Counted from the first letter of the stretch, positions 7,097-16,336 are shown. The stretch: DNA of 64,000 nt from an uncultured Sutterella sp. (GCA_900544345.1 UQUR01000003.1:1-64000), one strand, 5' to 3'. Numbers and translations: made by a program. The notes: generated by a model not told the origin, from the sequence alone.

Positions 7097-8510
7097 CGCC
7101 ATTTCCCATCTCTTGCAGTTTATTTTCAGGGGCCCATCCACCGCCCAAAGCACGATATAAATCAATATGAGCGATAGCCCAATCAGCTTTATTGCTCACC
7201 TCATTATCTTGTGCCGTCAGCCACGAGCGCTGCGTTGTTAACACCGTCTGATAGTCTTCGAGACCACTTGAATATTGTTGAAGGGCTAATTGAGCTGCAA
7301 GCTCTGAGCTTTCGCTCGCCACTTTCAGTGATAACTTTTTCGCTGCGCTAGTTCGAATACCCGAAAGAGCATTTTCCGTTTCCTCTAATGCGCCTACTAA
7401 AGTTTCAGTAAATTGGGCTTGTGCACGGTCGAGCTCAGCTTTTTGAGATTCGGTGGCCGCAACCACATCACCCCAGTTTAAAAACGGCATGGACAGTGCT
7501 CCAATCAATGCACCGATTCCGGTACCGCTAGCTCCCAATGCTCCCACTGTTGCAGCTGTGGTCCCAATCGTGCCACTCAAAGATAAGGTTGGAAAATAAT
7601 CGGCCTGAGCAACACGTACATTTTCCATTGCAGCTCGTACCGATTCTCTAGCCGCCTGTACATCCGGTCTCAATGAGATCACATCGGCAGGAATGGAGAC
7701 TGCCAATTCAGAAGGTGGTGTAGGAATATCACTTGCTGGTAGTGACTGGATTCGGTTCAAAGGCAAAACGGTCAGCCGAGACAAAGCCGTCTCATACTGC
7801 AAGATATTATGCATGTTGCTTGCAATGCTGGCCTTAGCATTTTCAAATTGAGCATTAGCTTGCTCGTAATCGGTTGCAGAGACAAGACCAGCTTGATAGC
7901 GCCACTGAGTGAGATTTTTAGCCTCTTCGTAAGACTTCACACTTTTTCTAGCGATATCCAATCTAATTTGAGCTAGACGCAAATTAACATATGTAAGCGC
8001 AACCTCACTCGTCATTGCGCTTTTAGTATCTTCCAAGCTCAGTTCAGAGGCATGAGCATCGGCTTGCGCTGCGCGCCTAGCTGAAACATCTCTGCCACCG
8101 AAGCTCAAGGACCAGGCGGCCGTAGCGTCAGCCCCAAAGCTATCTGTTGAACTATTGTCACGCCGGTTTCTAGATCCATCAGCACCTAAGGTAGCCGATG
8201 GAAAAAGTGCAGAAGTCGCTGAGGTCAATGCCGCCCGTGCACTTCGCAAATTAGCTTGTGCTTGCGCGATATCCGTATTGTTTTGCAAAGTAGTCTCGAC
8301 AAGATAGGATAATGTCGAATCGTTCCAGGCTGCCCACCACTGATCAGGAGACATGCGAAGTGTTTTTGCCGCCTCTGTTCCCTCTCCATAACTCCAGTTT
8401 GAGGCAATCAAAGTACTTTGAATGGGACTGAGACTCACCGGTTGCACTGCGCATCCGGCAAGAAGACACACTCCAGTCAATGACACGGCCAATGCGAATC
8501 GCTTCCTCAC
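7089..8510 (-). CDS. TolC/NodT-type outer membrane efflux lipoprotein
   Basis: 473 residues. The outer-membrane exit duct. The signal peptide ends in the lipobox LLAGC (Cys near residue 20), so the protein is a lipoprotein of the NodT/OprM kind. Two repeats of the TolC coiled-coil architecture follow, including RPDVQAARESVRAAMENV and YFPTLSLSGTIG. It is the first gene of the five-gene minus-strand operon. The 184 bases upstream (8511-8694) are AT-rich and must hold divergent promoters for this operon and the response regulator; a TTGACT at 8604-8599 (minus strand) is the best -35 candidate, but its -10 is poor. Confidence 0.9.
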   Translation of the reverse strand: MRKRFALAVSLTGVCLLAGCAVQPVSLSPIQSTLIASNWSYGEGTEAAKTLRMSPDQWWAAWNDSTLSYLVETTLQNNTDIAQAQANLRSARAALTSATSALFPSATLGADGSRNRRDNSSTDSFGADATAAWSLSFGGRDVSARRAAQADAHASELSLEDTKSAMTSEVALTYVNLRLAQIRLDIARKSVKSYEEAKNLTQWRYQAGLVSATDYEQANAQFENAKASIASNMHNILQYETALSRLTVLPLNRIQSLPASDIPTPPSELAVSIPADVISLRPDVQAARESVRAAMENVRVAQADYFPTLSLSGTIGTTAATVGALGASGTGIGALIGALSMPFLNWGDVVAATESQKAELDRAQAQFTETLVGALEETENALSGIRTSAAKKLSLKVASESSELAAQLALQQYSSGLEDYQTVLTTQRSWLTAQDNEVSNKADWAIAHIDLYRALGGGWAPENKLQEMGNGDE

Positions 8511-8694
8511 TGTAATCCCCTTTTTACTTTACTTTAAAGTGTGCCATAAATAAATGTAACTTTTCCCTTATGGAGGTAATTTTTTGAAAAGAGAACTAAG
8601 TCAATAGTCTTAGGCCTCGTAAGTTAAAATCCACTTAATACAAAATATCATTATTATTACGGCCTTAGCTTAATTTTTTGTTTAATTTTGCTCA

Positions 8695-9378
8695 ATGCCT
8701 ATTAGTCTTCTTCTTTCATTACATGATGAAGTTTTTGAAGCTCTGATAGCTGATTTTTTAGTTTTTTGTCAGTATCAGGTTCATGCTGCGTACAGCAAGA
8801 AGGACGTTTTGACGTACTGTAACAATAACAATTTTGATATTGCTCTAGTAGATATTGAAGACCAAGAAGATATTGAGTTTATTAAATACCTTAAAAAGCT
8901 CAAACCAGAAGCCGATATCTTGGCCTTAGTTCATAAAAAGGTCTCAGATGAACTCATTAAAAATATTGATTTACCTGAGGGACAGCTTCTTCCTCTACCC
9001 GCACCGCTAGTTGCTATTTTGCACGCTATTAATACCACAAACGAGTTCCGAAAAAATGCAAAGCTTCAGTCACTCACGCCTTTAGTCATCGGCTCGCTAT
9101 GCATCGATAAGCAGAGTGCCTCTGCGAGCGTTCGAGGTAAAACTCTAACCCTGACACAAACTGAATTTTTGCTTTTGGACCTGTTGGCTGACAACTTAAA
9201 TCGTCCCGTTAGTAAAGATGAGATTTATCCAAAAGTGTTGGGACGCCCTCGCGGACAATACGATCGAGCAATTGATGTGCATATTTCAAGCGTCCGACAT
9301 AAACTGCAACAACTGCACTGCGAGGACATTCGCATTGAAAGTGTAAGAGGTGTCGGATATCAACTATGCCAGTTGTAA
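8695..9378 (+). CDS. OmpR/PhoB-family response regulator with atypical receiver
   Basis: 227 residues. A receiver-like domain (about 1-115) is joined to a winged-helix DNA-binding domain (about 130-227, with LTLTQTEFLLLDLL, DVHISSVRHKL and ESVRGVGYQL). The phosphoryl-type Asp is present (ALVDIED, about residue 53). The usual acidic pair near the N terminus is replaced (LLLSLHDEV), and the conserved Lys of the K-P motif is missing (LPLPAPLVAIL). No histidine kinase is adjacent. It may therefore act without phosphorylation. Divergent orientation next to the efflux operon suggests that it controls that operon. No clear Shine-Dalgarno precedes ATG 8695. Confidence 0.8.
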   Translation: MPISLLLSLHDEVFEALIADFLVFCQYQVHAAYSKKDVLTYCNNNNFDIALVDIEDQEDIEFIKYLKKLKPEADILALVHKKVSDELIKNIDLPEGQLLPLPAPLVAILHAINTTNEFRKNAKLQSLTPLVIGSLCIDKQSASASVRGKTLTLTQTEFLLLDLLADNLNRPVSKDEIYPKVLGRPRGQYDRAIDVHISSVRHKLQQLHCEDIRIESVRGVGYQLCQL

Positions 9379-9428
9379 CTTACAGGGAAATCCCCTATTT
9401 TCTCTAAAAATCACTAATTTTTAAGGAT

Positions 9429-9455
9429 AAATCGCGCCATTTTCGCGATTTTTAT
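9429..9455 (+). terminator. Terminator after the response regulator
   Basis: AAATCGCG (9429-9436) pairs with CGCGATTT (9444-9451) over a 7-base loop and continues into TTTATC. It lies 50 bases after the regulator stop. Confidence 0.7.
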
Positions 9456-9501
9456 CAAATCCCCCTGTTTTCTTTAAACCGCTTAGCGATAAAAAGCGCA
9501 G

Positions 9502-9529
9502 AATAGAACTGTTGACTTTTTGTTCTATT
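9502..9529. repeat. Inverted repeat just upstream of the EF-G-like gene
   Basis: AATAGAAC and GTTCTATT are perfect 8-base arms separated by 12 bases that contain TTGACT. The element ends about 10 bases before the AAGGGGG ribosome-binding site of the gene at 9550. It could be an operator over a promoter or a 5'-UTR hairpin. Confidence 0.4.
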
Positions 9530-9549
9530 AGCCATTAAGGGGGATCATT

Positions 9550-11601
9550 ATGAGTCAATATCCAGTTGAAAATATCCGTACTGTAGCATTGGTGGGCCAC
9601 GGCTCATCGGGAAAGACAACGCTGCTGGAAGCTTTGCTTTACCGCAATGGCGTTATCAAAGAAGTTGGTACTGTTGAAAAAGGTAACACAGTTGGTGACT
9701 TTGATCCCATGGAAAAAGAAGTCGGACACTCTCTTCGTACGACGGTGGCTCACCTGAACGCTCAAAAAGATGACGGAACGCCGGTTCGTATTTTCCTGCT
9801 TGATACTCCGGGGTATCCTGACTGCGTTGGTCAAGCATTAGGGGCATTGGATGCTGTAAAAACGGTTTGCGTAGTCGTGGATGCTACCAAAGGCATCGAA
9901 TTAATGACACGCAGAATGATGGACTGGGCCAAGGAACGCAATCTCTGCCGCATGATTGTTGTCAATAAATTTGATCAACCAGGCGTTGACCTAGCCAAAT
10001 TACTCATTGACTTACGCGAAGCTTTCGGCAACGAAGTGCTTCCTCTGAACCTTCCCAACAAAGACTGTACACACGTTATTGACTGTTTTGACAACGACAA
10101 GGGTGAAGCCAACTTCGCATCAGTAGAGCGTGTTCACCAAGCTTTTATTGAGCGTGTTGTAGAAATGGATGACGAAACAATGGAGCGCTACCTCGAAGAA
10201 GGTGCGGTTGATCCTAAGAGTCTGCATGCTCCGCTTACAAAGGCTTTGCGTTTAGGCCACATTATTCCTGTTTGCTATACGTCGGCTAAAAACCTCATTG
10301 GCATGCGTGATCTGATTAAGGTCTTTGTGCGCCATCTGCCCAATCCGACCGAAGCAAACGGCCCGCTGTTCTACAAGGCTGACGGTTCAGAATATATGAC
10401 ATTTCCTGACGCAAACCGCCCGGTTTTAGCTCATGTATTCAAAGTAGTTAATGACCCCTACATCGGCAAAATCGGTCTATTCCGTCTTCACCAAGGCAGA
10501 ATTACCAAAGATTCGACTCTTTATGTCGATGACGGCAAAAAAGCCTTTAAGATCGCTCGCCCAATTATGCTTCAAGGCAAAGAGGGTCTCGAAGTTGATG
10601 AAATGAATCCTGGCTACATTGGTGCTGTCGCCAAAATTGATGATATCGTTTACGGTAGCATTCTTCATGACAGTTCCATTGAAGGCGGCATCTACATGAA
10701 GAAGCTCAACTTCCCGAAGCCTATGTTTGGCTTAGCTGTCAGTCCTGCCAAACGCGGTGATGAAAGCAGAATGTCAGAAGTGCTCGAAAAGATGGTAAGC
10801 GAAGATCCTACTCTTGCTGTTGAGCACGACGTTGTCATGAATGAAACGGTTTTAAGAGGATTAAGTGAGCAACACCTGCGCATTGTTTTAAAACGCATGT
10901 TGTCTCAGTTTAAACTCGACATTCAAACGCGTACACCTCGTGTCCCGTACCGTGAAACGATTGCCGCCGCAGCCGAAGGCCATGCTCGCCATAAGAAACA
11001 AACGGGCGGTGCTGGTCAATTCGGTGAAGTATTCCTTCGCGTTGAGCCTTTGCCCAGAGGAGCCGGTTTTAAGTTTGTCGATCAGGTCAAAGGTGGTGCA
11101 ATTCCTTATAACTTAATTCCTGCCGTGGAAAAAGGTGTTAAGGAAGTATTGGACTCTGGCTTTATTGCTGGCTACCCGATCCACGACATTCGCGTGACGG
11201 TCTACGATGGTAAATATCACCCGGTCGACAGCAAAGAAGTAGCTTTTGTGGCTGCTGGTCGTAAAGCTATGCTCGATGCCCTTGCCAAAGCCCAACCGAC
11301 ATTGCTTGAACCGATCGTGCGTATTGAAATTGAAGCTCCCGATGTCTTCATGGGCGATATCACTGGTGACTTGGCGAGCCGCAGAGGTCAAGTGAGCGGC
11401 ACAGAAAACTTAACGGGCGGCATGATGCTCATTACCGGCCGAGTTCCTTTAACGGGTTTAGACGGCTACGCCAATCGTCTCAACGCCCTCACTCAAGGAG
11501 CTGGAAGCTATTCTGTTGAATTAGCAGCTTATGAACCAGTTCCAGCAGCTGTTCAAGCCGATTTGGCCAGTAAGTATCAGCGCAAGGATGAAGAAGATTA
11601 A
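9550..11601 (+). CDS. EF-G-like translational GTPase (FusA2 type)
   Basis: 683 residues, close to EF-G length. G motifs are visible: G1 GHGSSGKTT near residue 17, G3 DTPGYPD near 83 and G4 NKFD near 137. Domains II to V follow, with a domain IV-like HARHKKQTGGAGQFGEV near 478 and an EF-G C-terminal LTGGMMLITGRVP. Sequence character and context (no rpsL-rpsG-tuf) point to the paralogous EF-G-like family, not the main elongation factor. A ribosomal rescue, recycling or accessory role is plausible but unproven. A strong AAGGGGG ribosome-binding site precedes the ATG. Confidence 0.85.
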   Translation: MSQYPVENIRTVALVGHGSSGKTTLLEALLYRNGVIKEVGTVEKGNTVGDFDPMEKEVGHSLRTTVAHLNAQKDDGTPVRIFLLDTPGYPDCVGQALGALDAVKTVCVVVDATKGIELMTRRMMDWAKERNLCRMIVVNKFDQPGVDLAKLLIDLREAFGNEVLPLNLPNKDCTHVIDCFDNDKGEANFASVERVHQAFIERVVEMDDETMERYLEEGAVDPKSLHAPLTKALRLGHIIPVCYTSAKNLIGMRDLIKVFVRHLPNPTEANGPLFYKADGSEYMTFPDANRPVLAHVFKVVNDPYIGKIGLFRLHQGRITKDSTLYVDDGKKAFKIARPIMLQGKEGLEVDEMNPGYIGAVAKIDDIVYGSILHDSSIEGGIYMKKLNFPKPMFGLAVSPAKRGDESRMSEVLEKMVSEDPTLAVEHDVVMNETVLRGLSEQHLRIVLKRMLSQFKLDIQTRTPRVPYRETIAAAAEGHARHKKQTGGAGQFGEVFLRVEPLPRGAGFKFVDQVKGGAIPYNLIPAVEKGVKEVLDSGFIAGYPIHDIRVTVYDGKYHPVDSKEVAFVAAGRKAMLDALAKAQPTLLEPIVRIEIEAPDVFMGDITGDLASRRGQVSGTENLTGGMMLITGRVPLTGLDGYANRLNALTQGAGSYSVELAAYEPVPAAVQADLASKYQRKDEED

Positions 11602-11619
11602 TTTCAACTCGTAGTTCAG

Positions 11620-11655
11620 ACAGTCGGTTGAAGAAAACTATCAACCGACTGTTTT
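11620..11655 (+). terminator. Strong terminator after the EF-G-like gene
   Basis: ACAGTCGGTTGA (11620-11631) pairs perfectly with TCAACCGACTGT (11641-11652) over a 9-base loop, followed by TTT. The 12-bp stem isolates the EF-G-like gene from aspS. Confidence 0.85.
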
Positions 11656-11746
11656 GCATGGAGAGCCACAAAACAGACGTCTTTCATATTAGAATTGTTC
11701 GGTTAATTATTTGGGGAATTTTTCCCTTCATATTTTGGGAGCATTT

Positions 11747-13546
11747 ATGCGTACCGAATATACCGGTCTTATCAACGAAAAATTTATCGGTCAGACGGTG
11801 ACCCTTTATGGTTGGGCTCATCGCCGTCGCGACCACGGTGGAGTCATCTTTATTGACTTGCGCGACCGTGAAGGTTTGTTACAAATCGTCTGCGACCCTG
11901 ACAACCCAGAAGTCTTCAAAACGGCTGACTCTGTCCGTAATGAGTATTGCTTAAAGGTTGTGGGGCTGGTTCGAGCCCGTCCCGAAGGCACTCGCAATCC
12001 TGATTTGATTTCAGGTGGAGTTGAAGTACTTTGCAGAGAATTAACTATTCTTAACAAGTCCGAAACGCCGCCATTTCACCTTGACGACGAAAATCTGTCC
12101 GAAACTACTCGTCTGACGTATCGTGTTTTGGATTTGCGCCGTCTGCAAATGCAACGCAATCTGAAACTTCGCTACAAAGTGGCTTTGGCTATCCGCAACC
12201 ATTTGGACAAGCAAGGCTTCATCGACATCGAAACACCGATGCTCACTCGCAGCACACCTGAAGGTGCACGAGACTATCTGGTGCCTAGCCGTGTACATGA
12301 TGGTCATTTCTATGCTTTGCCGCAATCCCCGCAGCTATTCAAACAGCTTTTGATGGTGGCCGGTTTTGACCGTTACTATCAAATCGTTAAATGCTTCCGC
12401 GACGAAGACTTGCGTGCTGACCGTCAGCCTGAATTTACTCAAGTCGATATTGAAACTTCGTTCCTGACACAACAAGAAATCCGCGACATCATGGAAAAGA
12501 TGATTCGCGAAGTCTTCAAGGAAACGATCAATGTCGATCTTCCCGATCCCTATCCAGTGATGTCATGGCATGAAGCTATGACCCGCTTTGGCTCAGACAA
12601 ACCCGACCTTCGCATTAAAGGCATTGAGTTACGAGAAATCACTGAGCAGGCTAAGACCTCGGAATTCAAGGTGTTCCGCTCCGCCACAGAATTGCCTGAC
12701 GGCAAGGTTGTTGCAATGAATGTGCCGCATGCCGCCAGCATGCCTCGTTCTGAGATCGACGCCTATACTGAATTTGTTAAGATTTATGGCGCAAAGGGTC
12801 TGGCTTATATCAAAGTCAACGAGAAGGAAAAGGGCCGTGAAGGTCTGCAAAGCCCGATTGTTAAGAACCTCTCTGACGAACTCATTGCTCACATCCTTGA
12901 AGTGACCGGTGCACAAAACGGTGATGTGATCTTCTTTGGTGCCGATCGCGCCAAGATTGTTTACGACTCTTTGGGCGCCTTGCGCTTGAAGATCGGTCAC
13001 AGTGATTTCGGCAAAGCTAACGGTTTGTATGAAGAAGGCTGGAAAGCATTATGGGTCGTGGACTTCCCGATGTTTGAGTATGATGACGAAGAACATCGTT
13101 GGGTTGCCTGCCACCATCCGTTTACAATGCCTCACCCCGATCACATCGATCTGTTAAGTACTGATCCCGGTAAGTGCTTGGCACAGGCCTATGACATGGT
13201 GCTTAACGGTTGGGAAATCGGTGGTGGTTCAATCCGTATTCACCGCGCAGACATCCAAAGCAAGGTGTTTGCGGCTTTGAATATCGGACCGGAAGAAGCA
13301 CGTGCCAAATTCGGCTTCTTGCTTGATAACTTGCAGTACGGTGCACCCCCGCACGGCGGCATCGCTTTCGGTCTTGACCGTATCGTTACGATCATGGCCG
13401 GCGCTCCGTCTATCCGTGACGTGATTGCGTTCCCGAAGACTCAGCGCGCTCAATGCCTGCTCACAAATGCTCCGGCTCCCGTTGATGAAAAACAACTTCG
13501 TGAGCTGCACATTCGCTTGCGCAATCCCCAGCCCGCCAAAGAATAA
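11747..13546 (+). CDS. aspS: Aspartyl-tRNA synthetase
   Basis: 599 residues, the usual bacterial AspRS size. It charges tRNA-Asp with aspartate. The N-terminal OB-fold anticodon-binding domain (about 1-110, with YGWAHRRRDHGGVIFIDLRD) leads into the class II catalytic core. Motif 2 is FRDEDLRADRQPEFTQ near 217 and motif 3 is GIAFGLDRIV near 535. The bacterial GAD-type insertion lies between them (about 300-410). ATG 11747 is chosen because GGGAG precedes it and the protein then starts MRTEYTG as in the family. Whether the enzyme is discriminating or also charges tRNA-Asn cannot be judged here. Confidence 0.97.
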   Translation: MRTEYTGLINEKFIGQTVTLYGWAHRRRDHGGVIFIDLRDREGLLQIVCDPDNPEVFKTADSVRNEYCLKVVGLVRARPEGTRNPDLISGGVEVLCRELTILNKSETPPFHLDDENLSETTRLTYRVLDLRRLQMQRNLKLRYKVALAIRNHLDKQGFIDIETPMLTRSTPEGARDYLVPSRVHDGHFYALPQSPQLFKQLLMVAGFDRYYQIVKCFRDEDLRADRQPEFTQVDIETSFLTQQEIRDIMEKMIREVFKETINVDLPDPYPVMSWHEAMTRFGSDKPDLRIKGIELREITEQAKTSEFKVFRSATELPDGKVVAMNVPHAASMPRSEIDAYTEFVKIYGAKGLAYIKVNEKEKGREGLQSPIVKNLSDELIAHILEVTGAQNGDVIFFGADRAKIVYDSLGALRLKIGHSDFGKANGLYEEGWKALWVVDFPMFEYDDEEHRWVACHHPFTMPHPDHIDLLSTDPGKCLAQAYDMVLNGWEIGGGSIRIHRADIQSKVFAALNIGPEEARAKFGFLLDNLQYGAPPHGGIAFGLDRIVTIMAGAPSIRDVIAFPKTQRAQCLLTNAPAPVDEKQLRELHIRLRNPQPAKE

Positions 13547-13570
13547 ACCTCTTTAGCGAGCCTCAAATTC

Positions 13571-13600
13571 AAAACGGGAGTTTTCACTCCCGTTTTGTTT
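13571..13600 (+). terminator. Terminator after aspS
   Basis: AAAACGGGAG (13571-13580) pairs perfectly with CTCCCGTTTT (13587-13596) across a 6-base loop. The flanking A and T runs make it usable in both directions, and it lies between convergent genes. Confidence 0.85.
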
Positions 13601-13649
13601 ACTAGCTACTTGTGTTGTTCTTTTCCAGCAACTAGGCGGTTACCGGTGT

Positions 13650-14156
13650 CTAAAATAGATAGAAATCTCCATCGTTATCCCAGGGATCCTGTGTCACGGC
13701 AGTTTCGGTTACGACACCCTGTAAGTCAAACTGAACCCAAAAGGCCTGAGGGAAGCCTCCAACATCATCAAAGCGATACATATAAGCGGTTTGATCCTGT
13801 AGCCTAAATTCATACTCTTGAGCACAATGGCCAAACATTTTGTAGACATCGGCCTTAGTGTGCTTTCCCGGAATCACCAGCTTAAAGTGTTCCTCGTTCA
13901 TTGTTTTTTCTTTGCCGACATACTGACCGTTTTTATCAAAGTGCATCCAGTAAGTCTCTTTACCAAAGGGCTGCCCAGAATACACGAGAATAAATGTTCC
14001 GTCCGCTTGCTCTATTTTTGAATCCGGCATTCCAAGCTCTGTCAGGACCGTCTGCTCTGTGGCTCCTAAATCAATTAAATCGGGATGTGCACATCCAACT
14101 AACATAAGCGCAGAAAAGCCCAATAAGCCGAACTTTAAATTTCTTGCAATACTCAT
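13650..14156 (-). CDS. SmpA/OmlA (BamE-like) lipoprotein
   Basis: 168 residues starting MSIARNLKFG, with lipobox LMLVGC (Cys near residue 22). ATG 14156 is preferred because GGGAGAGGG lies just upstream. The mature part holds two weakly repeated units, each a V-x-x-x-LG or F-G turn followed by beta strands (near 40-90 and 95-160). This resembles the SmpA/OmlA fold of the outer-membrane assembly factor BamE. It is longer than E. coli BamE and stands alone, so it is probably a paralogue and not BamE itself. Confidence 0.6.
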   Translation of the reverse strand: MSIARNLKFGLLGFSALMLVGCAHPDLIDLGATEQTVLTELGMPDSKIEQADGTFILVYSGQPFGKETYWMHFDKNGQYVGKEKTMNEEHFKLVIPGKHTKADVYKMFGHCAQEYEFRLQDQTAYMYRFDDVGGFPQAFWVQFDLQGVVTETAVTQDPWDNDGDFYLF

Positions 14157-14260
14157 AGCCCTCTCCCATTGTTTTATTTGGATTGTAGACTTTTGACTAA
14201 ATATGTGGTTGCTCTCAAGCGAATCTTCTACAATGTTTTTCAATCTCGGGAGAAAAACTG

Positions 14261-15448
14261 ATGTCTGTAATTCGTTTAGCGCTAGTCTCCACCATGTCTA
14301 TCCAATCGATTGCTACGGCTAGCACTGTAACGCTATCAGCAATCGCACCATTAGTAGCAACTGCCATCGGCATGCCAAGTTCATTTATTGGAACCTATGT
14401 TTGCTTTATCTATATCGGAGCGGCTTTTGCGGCTGTAGCTGGTGGCACGATGGTGACTCGATATGGCGGCATTCACGTCTCCCAAGGCTGTCTTATTTTG
14501 GCAGCAATCGGCTTAATACTGAGTGCCGTCCCCTATTTTGTCTGCATTTGCTTTGGAGGACTACTCTTAGGCTTAAGTTACGGGCCCATCACTCCTGCTT
14601 CAAGCGACATTCTTTCCCATACAGTCCCAAAAGAAAGAATGGGATTTGTTTTCTCACTTAAACAAACCGCAGTTCCTCTTGGTAGCGCTTTAGCAGGCTT
14701 TATCGTCCCCAGTGTTGCCTTGTGGGCCGATGACTGGAAGGCTGGCCCACACACAATGGCAGTTTTAGCGCTAATTGTTGCCTTGTTGGTCCTTTATCAC
14801 CGCAGTCAGTTGGATGACCATTTTGATCCAAAGTCACGTTTTAGCATTCACACAGTCTTAAATGCTTTGAGACTTGTCACATCTCAGAGCGGACTTCGCC
14901 GAATGTGCATCGTTTCATTTGTCTACAACGGTACACAGATGTGCGTATTCAGTTATCTTGTGTCATTTATGGTTGAAGATATCTCCATTCCTATTGTCTT
15001 AGCTGGCATGGCATTAAGTGCAGCAAGTATCGGAGGAATGTGTGGGCGTCTGTTCTGGGGCGTATTTGCTGACTGGATTCGCTCTCCACGTTTGACTCTA
15101 TCAATATTAGGTTTTCTAATGAGCGTTATGTTGATCAGCGTTGGTTTTTTCACTCCCGATACGGCAACTGTTTTATTGCTTTTTGTTTGCTTTTGCCTCG
15201 GTGGCTCAGCTATTGGGTGGAATGGCGTTTATTTGGCGCATGTCGCTAGAATTGCGCCACAGGGAAAAGCAGGCGTGGCCACCGGGGGCACATTGTTTTT
15301 CACGTTTGCGGGAGCAATCTTTTTACCCTTAGCTTTCGGTTTTATTCACGGTCTCTTCAACCAGTACTTCGAAAGTTTCTATGCGACAGCAGGACTCTGC
15401 GCACTTGTTGCTTTATGGTTACTTTTGAATAAAACAGAGAGCCATTAA
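14261..15448 (+). CDS. Major facilitator superfamily transporter
   Basis: 395 residues with about twelve hydrophobic segments in two halves, split by a hydrophilic loop near 185-200. An inner-membrane secondary carrier. The first half has GGTMVTRYGGIHVSQG, a degenerate MFS loop 2-3 motif, and the second half GGMCGRLFWGVFADW. Substrate cannot be read from the sequence; the closest general type is the YbfB/CynX-like group. Divergent from the BamE-like gene (104-base gap) and convergent with the small gene at 15445-15687, overlapping its end by 4 bases. Confidence 0.85.
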   Translation: MSVIRLALVSTMSIQSIATASTVTLSAIAPLVATAIGMPSSFIGTYVCFIYIGAAFAAVAGGTMVTRYGGIHVSQGCLILAAIGLILSAVPYFVCICFGGLLLGLSYGPITPASSDILSHTVPKERMGFVFSLKQTAVPLGSALAGFIVPSVALWADDWKAGPHTMAVLALIVALLVLYHRSQLDDHFDPKSRFSIHTVLNALRLVTSQSGLRRMCIVSFVYNGTQMCVFSYLVSFMVEDISIPIVLAGMALSAASIGGMCGRLFWGVFADWIRSPRLTLSILGFLMSVMLISVGFFTPDTATVLLLFVCFCLGGSAIGWNGVYLAHVARIAPQGKAGVATGGTLFFTFAGAIFLPLAFGFIHGLFNQYFESFYATAGLCALVALWLLLNKTESH

Positions 15449-15687
15449 GGATGCCGCTGCTCTTCTTTGATGTCTGAGCGAATATCATCGATCAGCCGGT
15501 GAAAGGCGGCTCGTACCTGAGCTTCTGAGCAACCTAACACTAAGGCATCTTCCAGCGCATCCTTGAGACTTACGCGCAACTCTTCATAGTTTTCATTTAA
15601 AACCATAACTTTTTCGGTACAGGAAACCGGTGAGCCGTCAGGTTTTAACCAGCGCGGAAAGTCATTTTTTTTCTCGTTGTTGTCCAT
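15445..15687 (-). CDS. Conserved small hypothetical protein (80 aa)
   Basis: 80 residues, acidic and helical, no signal peptide. It has an N-terminal PRWLKPDGSPVSCTEK stretch and a C-terminal helix pair (ELRVSLKDALEDALVLGCSEAQ). Its start overlaps the end of the class II aldolase gene by 26 bases in another frame, so translation is probably coupled. I do not recognise a characterised family. The overlap and its place as last gene of the mtnA-aldolase unit argue that it is a real gene. Confidence 0.65.
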   Translation of the reverse strand: MDNNEKKNDFPRWLKPDGSPVSCTEKVMVLNENYEELRVSLKDALEDALVLGCSEAQVRAAFHRLIDDIRSDIKEEQRHP

Positions 15688-16336
15688 AAGTCTGAAATCT
15701 TATCAAAACGTCGCTCATTTGCTGCTGAGTCAAAATTTTTGGCTCACCCAGCAGACGCGTCAGGATATACATATGAGCTAAATTTTCAACCTCGTGAGCT
15801 AACTTCAGAGCTTTCTTTAGATCTTTTTCTCCAGCTAAAACCCCATGATGAGATAAAAGACAAGCGTTACAGCGACAGAGTGCTTCAGCCGCAACATCGG
15901 CTAACTCCTTTGTTCCAAACAAGGCGTACGGTGCACATTCTATGCTTCGGCCGCCAGCAGTCGCCACCATATAGTGAAAAGCTGGGATCGAGAGTTCCTG
16001 GCAAGCCAAAGCCGTTGCATAAGCAGAATGAGTGTGCACGATGGCTGATAGATCAGGTCGACGCTTAAAAATAGCCTCGTGCATCATCCATTCGCTTGAA
16101 GGCAATCGTTGATTAAAAACATCAAAGCGCTTATCTTCTTCAAATGCTACGAAAACAATATCCTCTGTTTCAAGCTCCTCGTAATCAATTCCAGTGGGTG
16201 TAATCAGGAAACCCTCCGTGCCGTCTAAGACCGCTCGCAGAGAAACATTTCCACTTTTATTAACATTTATCCCCAAAGTGTTCATCCGGCGAGCTGTTTC
16301 TATAACTTGCCGGCGCTCTTTATCGAGACTGCTCAC
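15662..16336 (-). CDS. Class II aldolase (FucA/Ald2-like)
   Basis: 224 residues. Zinc-dependent class II aldolase/adducin fold: phosphate-binding GNVSLR near 29, TPTGIDYEEL near 46, catalytic SSEWMMHEAIF near 79, zinc ligands in VHTHSAYATAL near 92 and LSHHGVLAGEKDL near 150. It is coupled to mtnA by a 4-nt GTGA overlap and starts with GTG after GGAG. Next to MtnA it most likely splits 5-deoxyribulose or 5-methylthioribulose 1-phosphate to dihydroxyacetone phosphate and an aldehyde (the DHAP shunt). A role as MtnB dehydratase is the main alternative, but no mtnC/mtnD genes are present. Confidence 0.82.
   Translation of the reverse strand: MSSLDKERRQVIETARRMNTLGINVNKSGNVSLRAVLDGTEGFLITPTGIDYEELETEDIVFVAFEEDKRFDVFNQRLPSSEWMMHEAIFKRRPDLSAIVHTHSAYATALACQELSIPAFHYMVATAGGRSIECAPYALFGTKELADVAAEALCRCNACLLSHHGVLAGEKDLKKALKLAHEVENLAHMYILTRLLGEPKILTQQQMSDVLIRFQTYGQQREKK

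Noticed and set aside
15662..16336. Calling the class II aldolase MtnB
   Set aside because: The methionine-salvage partners mtnC and mtnD are absent from the unit, while the pairing with mtnA alone matches the DHAP shunt; MtnB remains an alternative.
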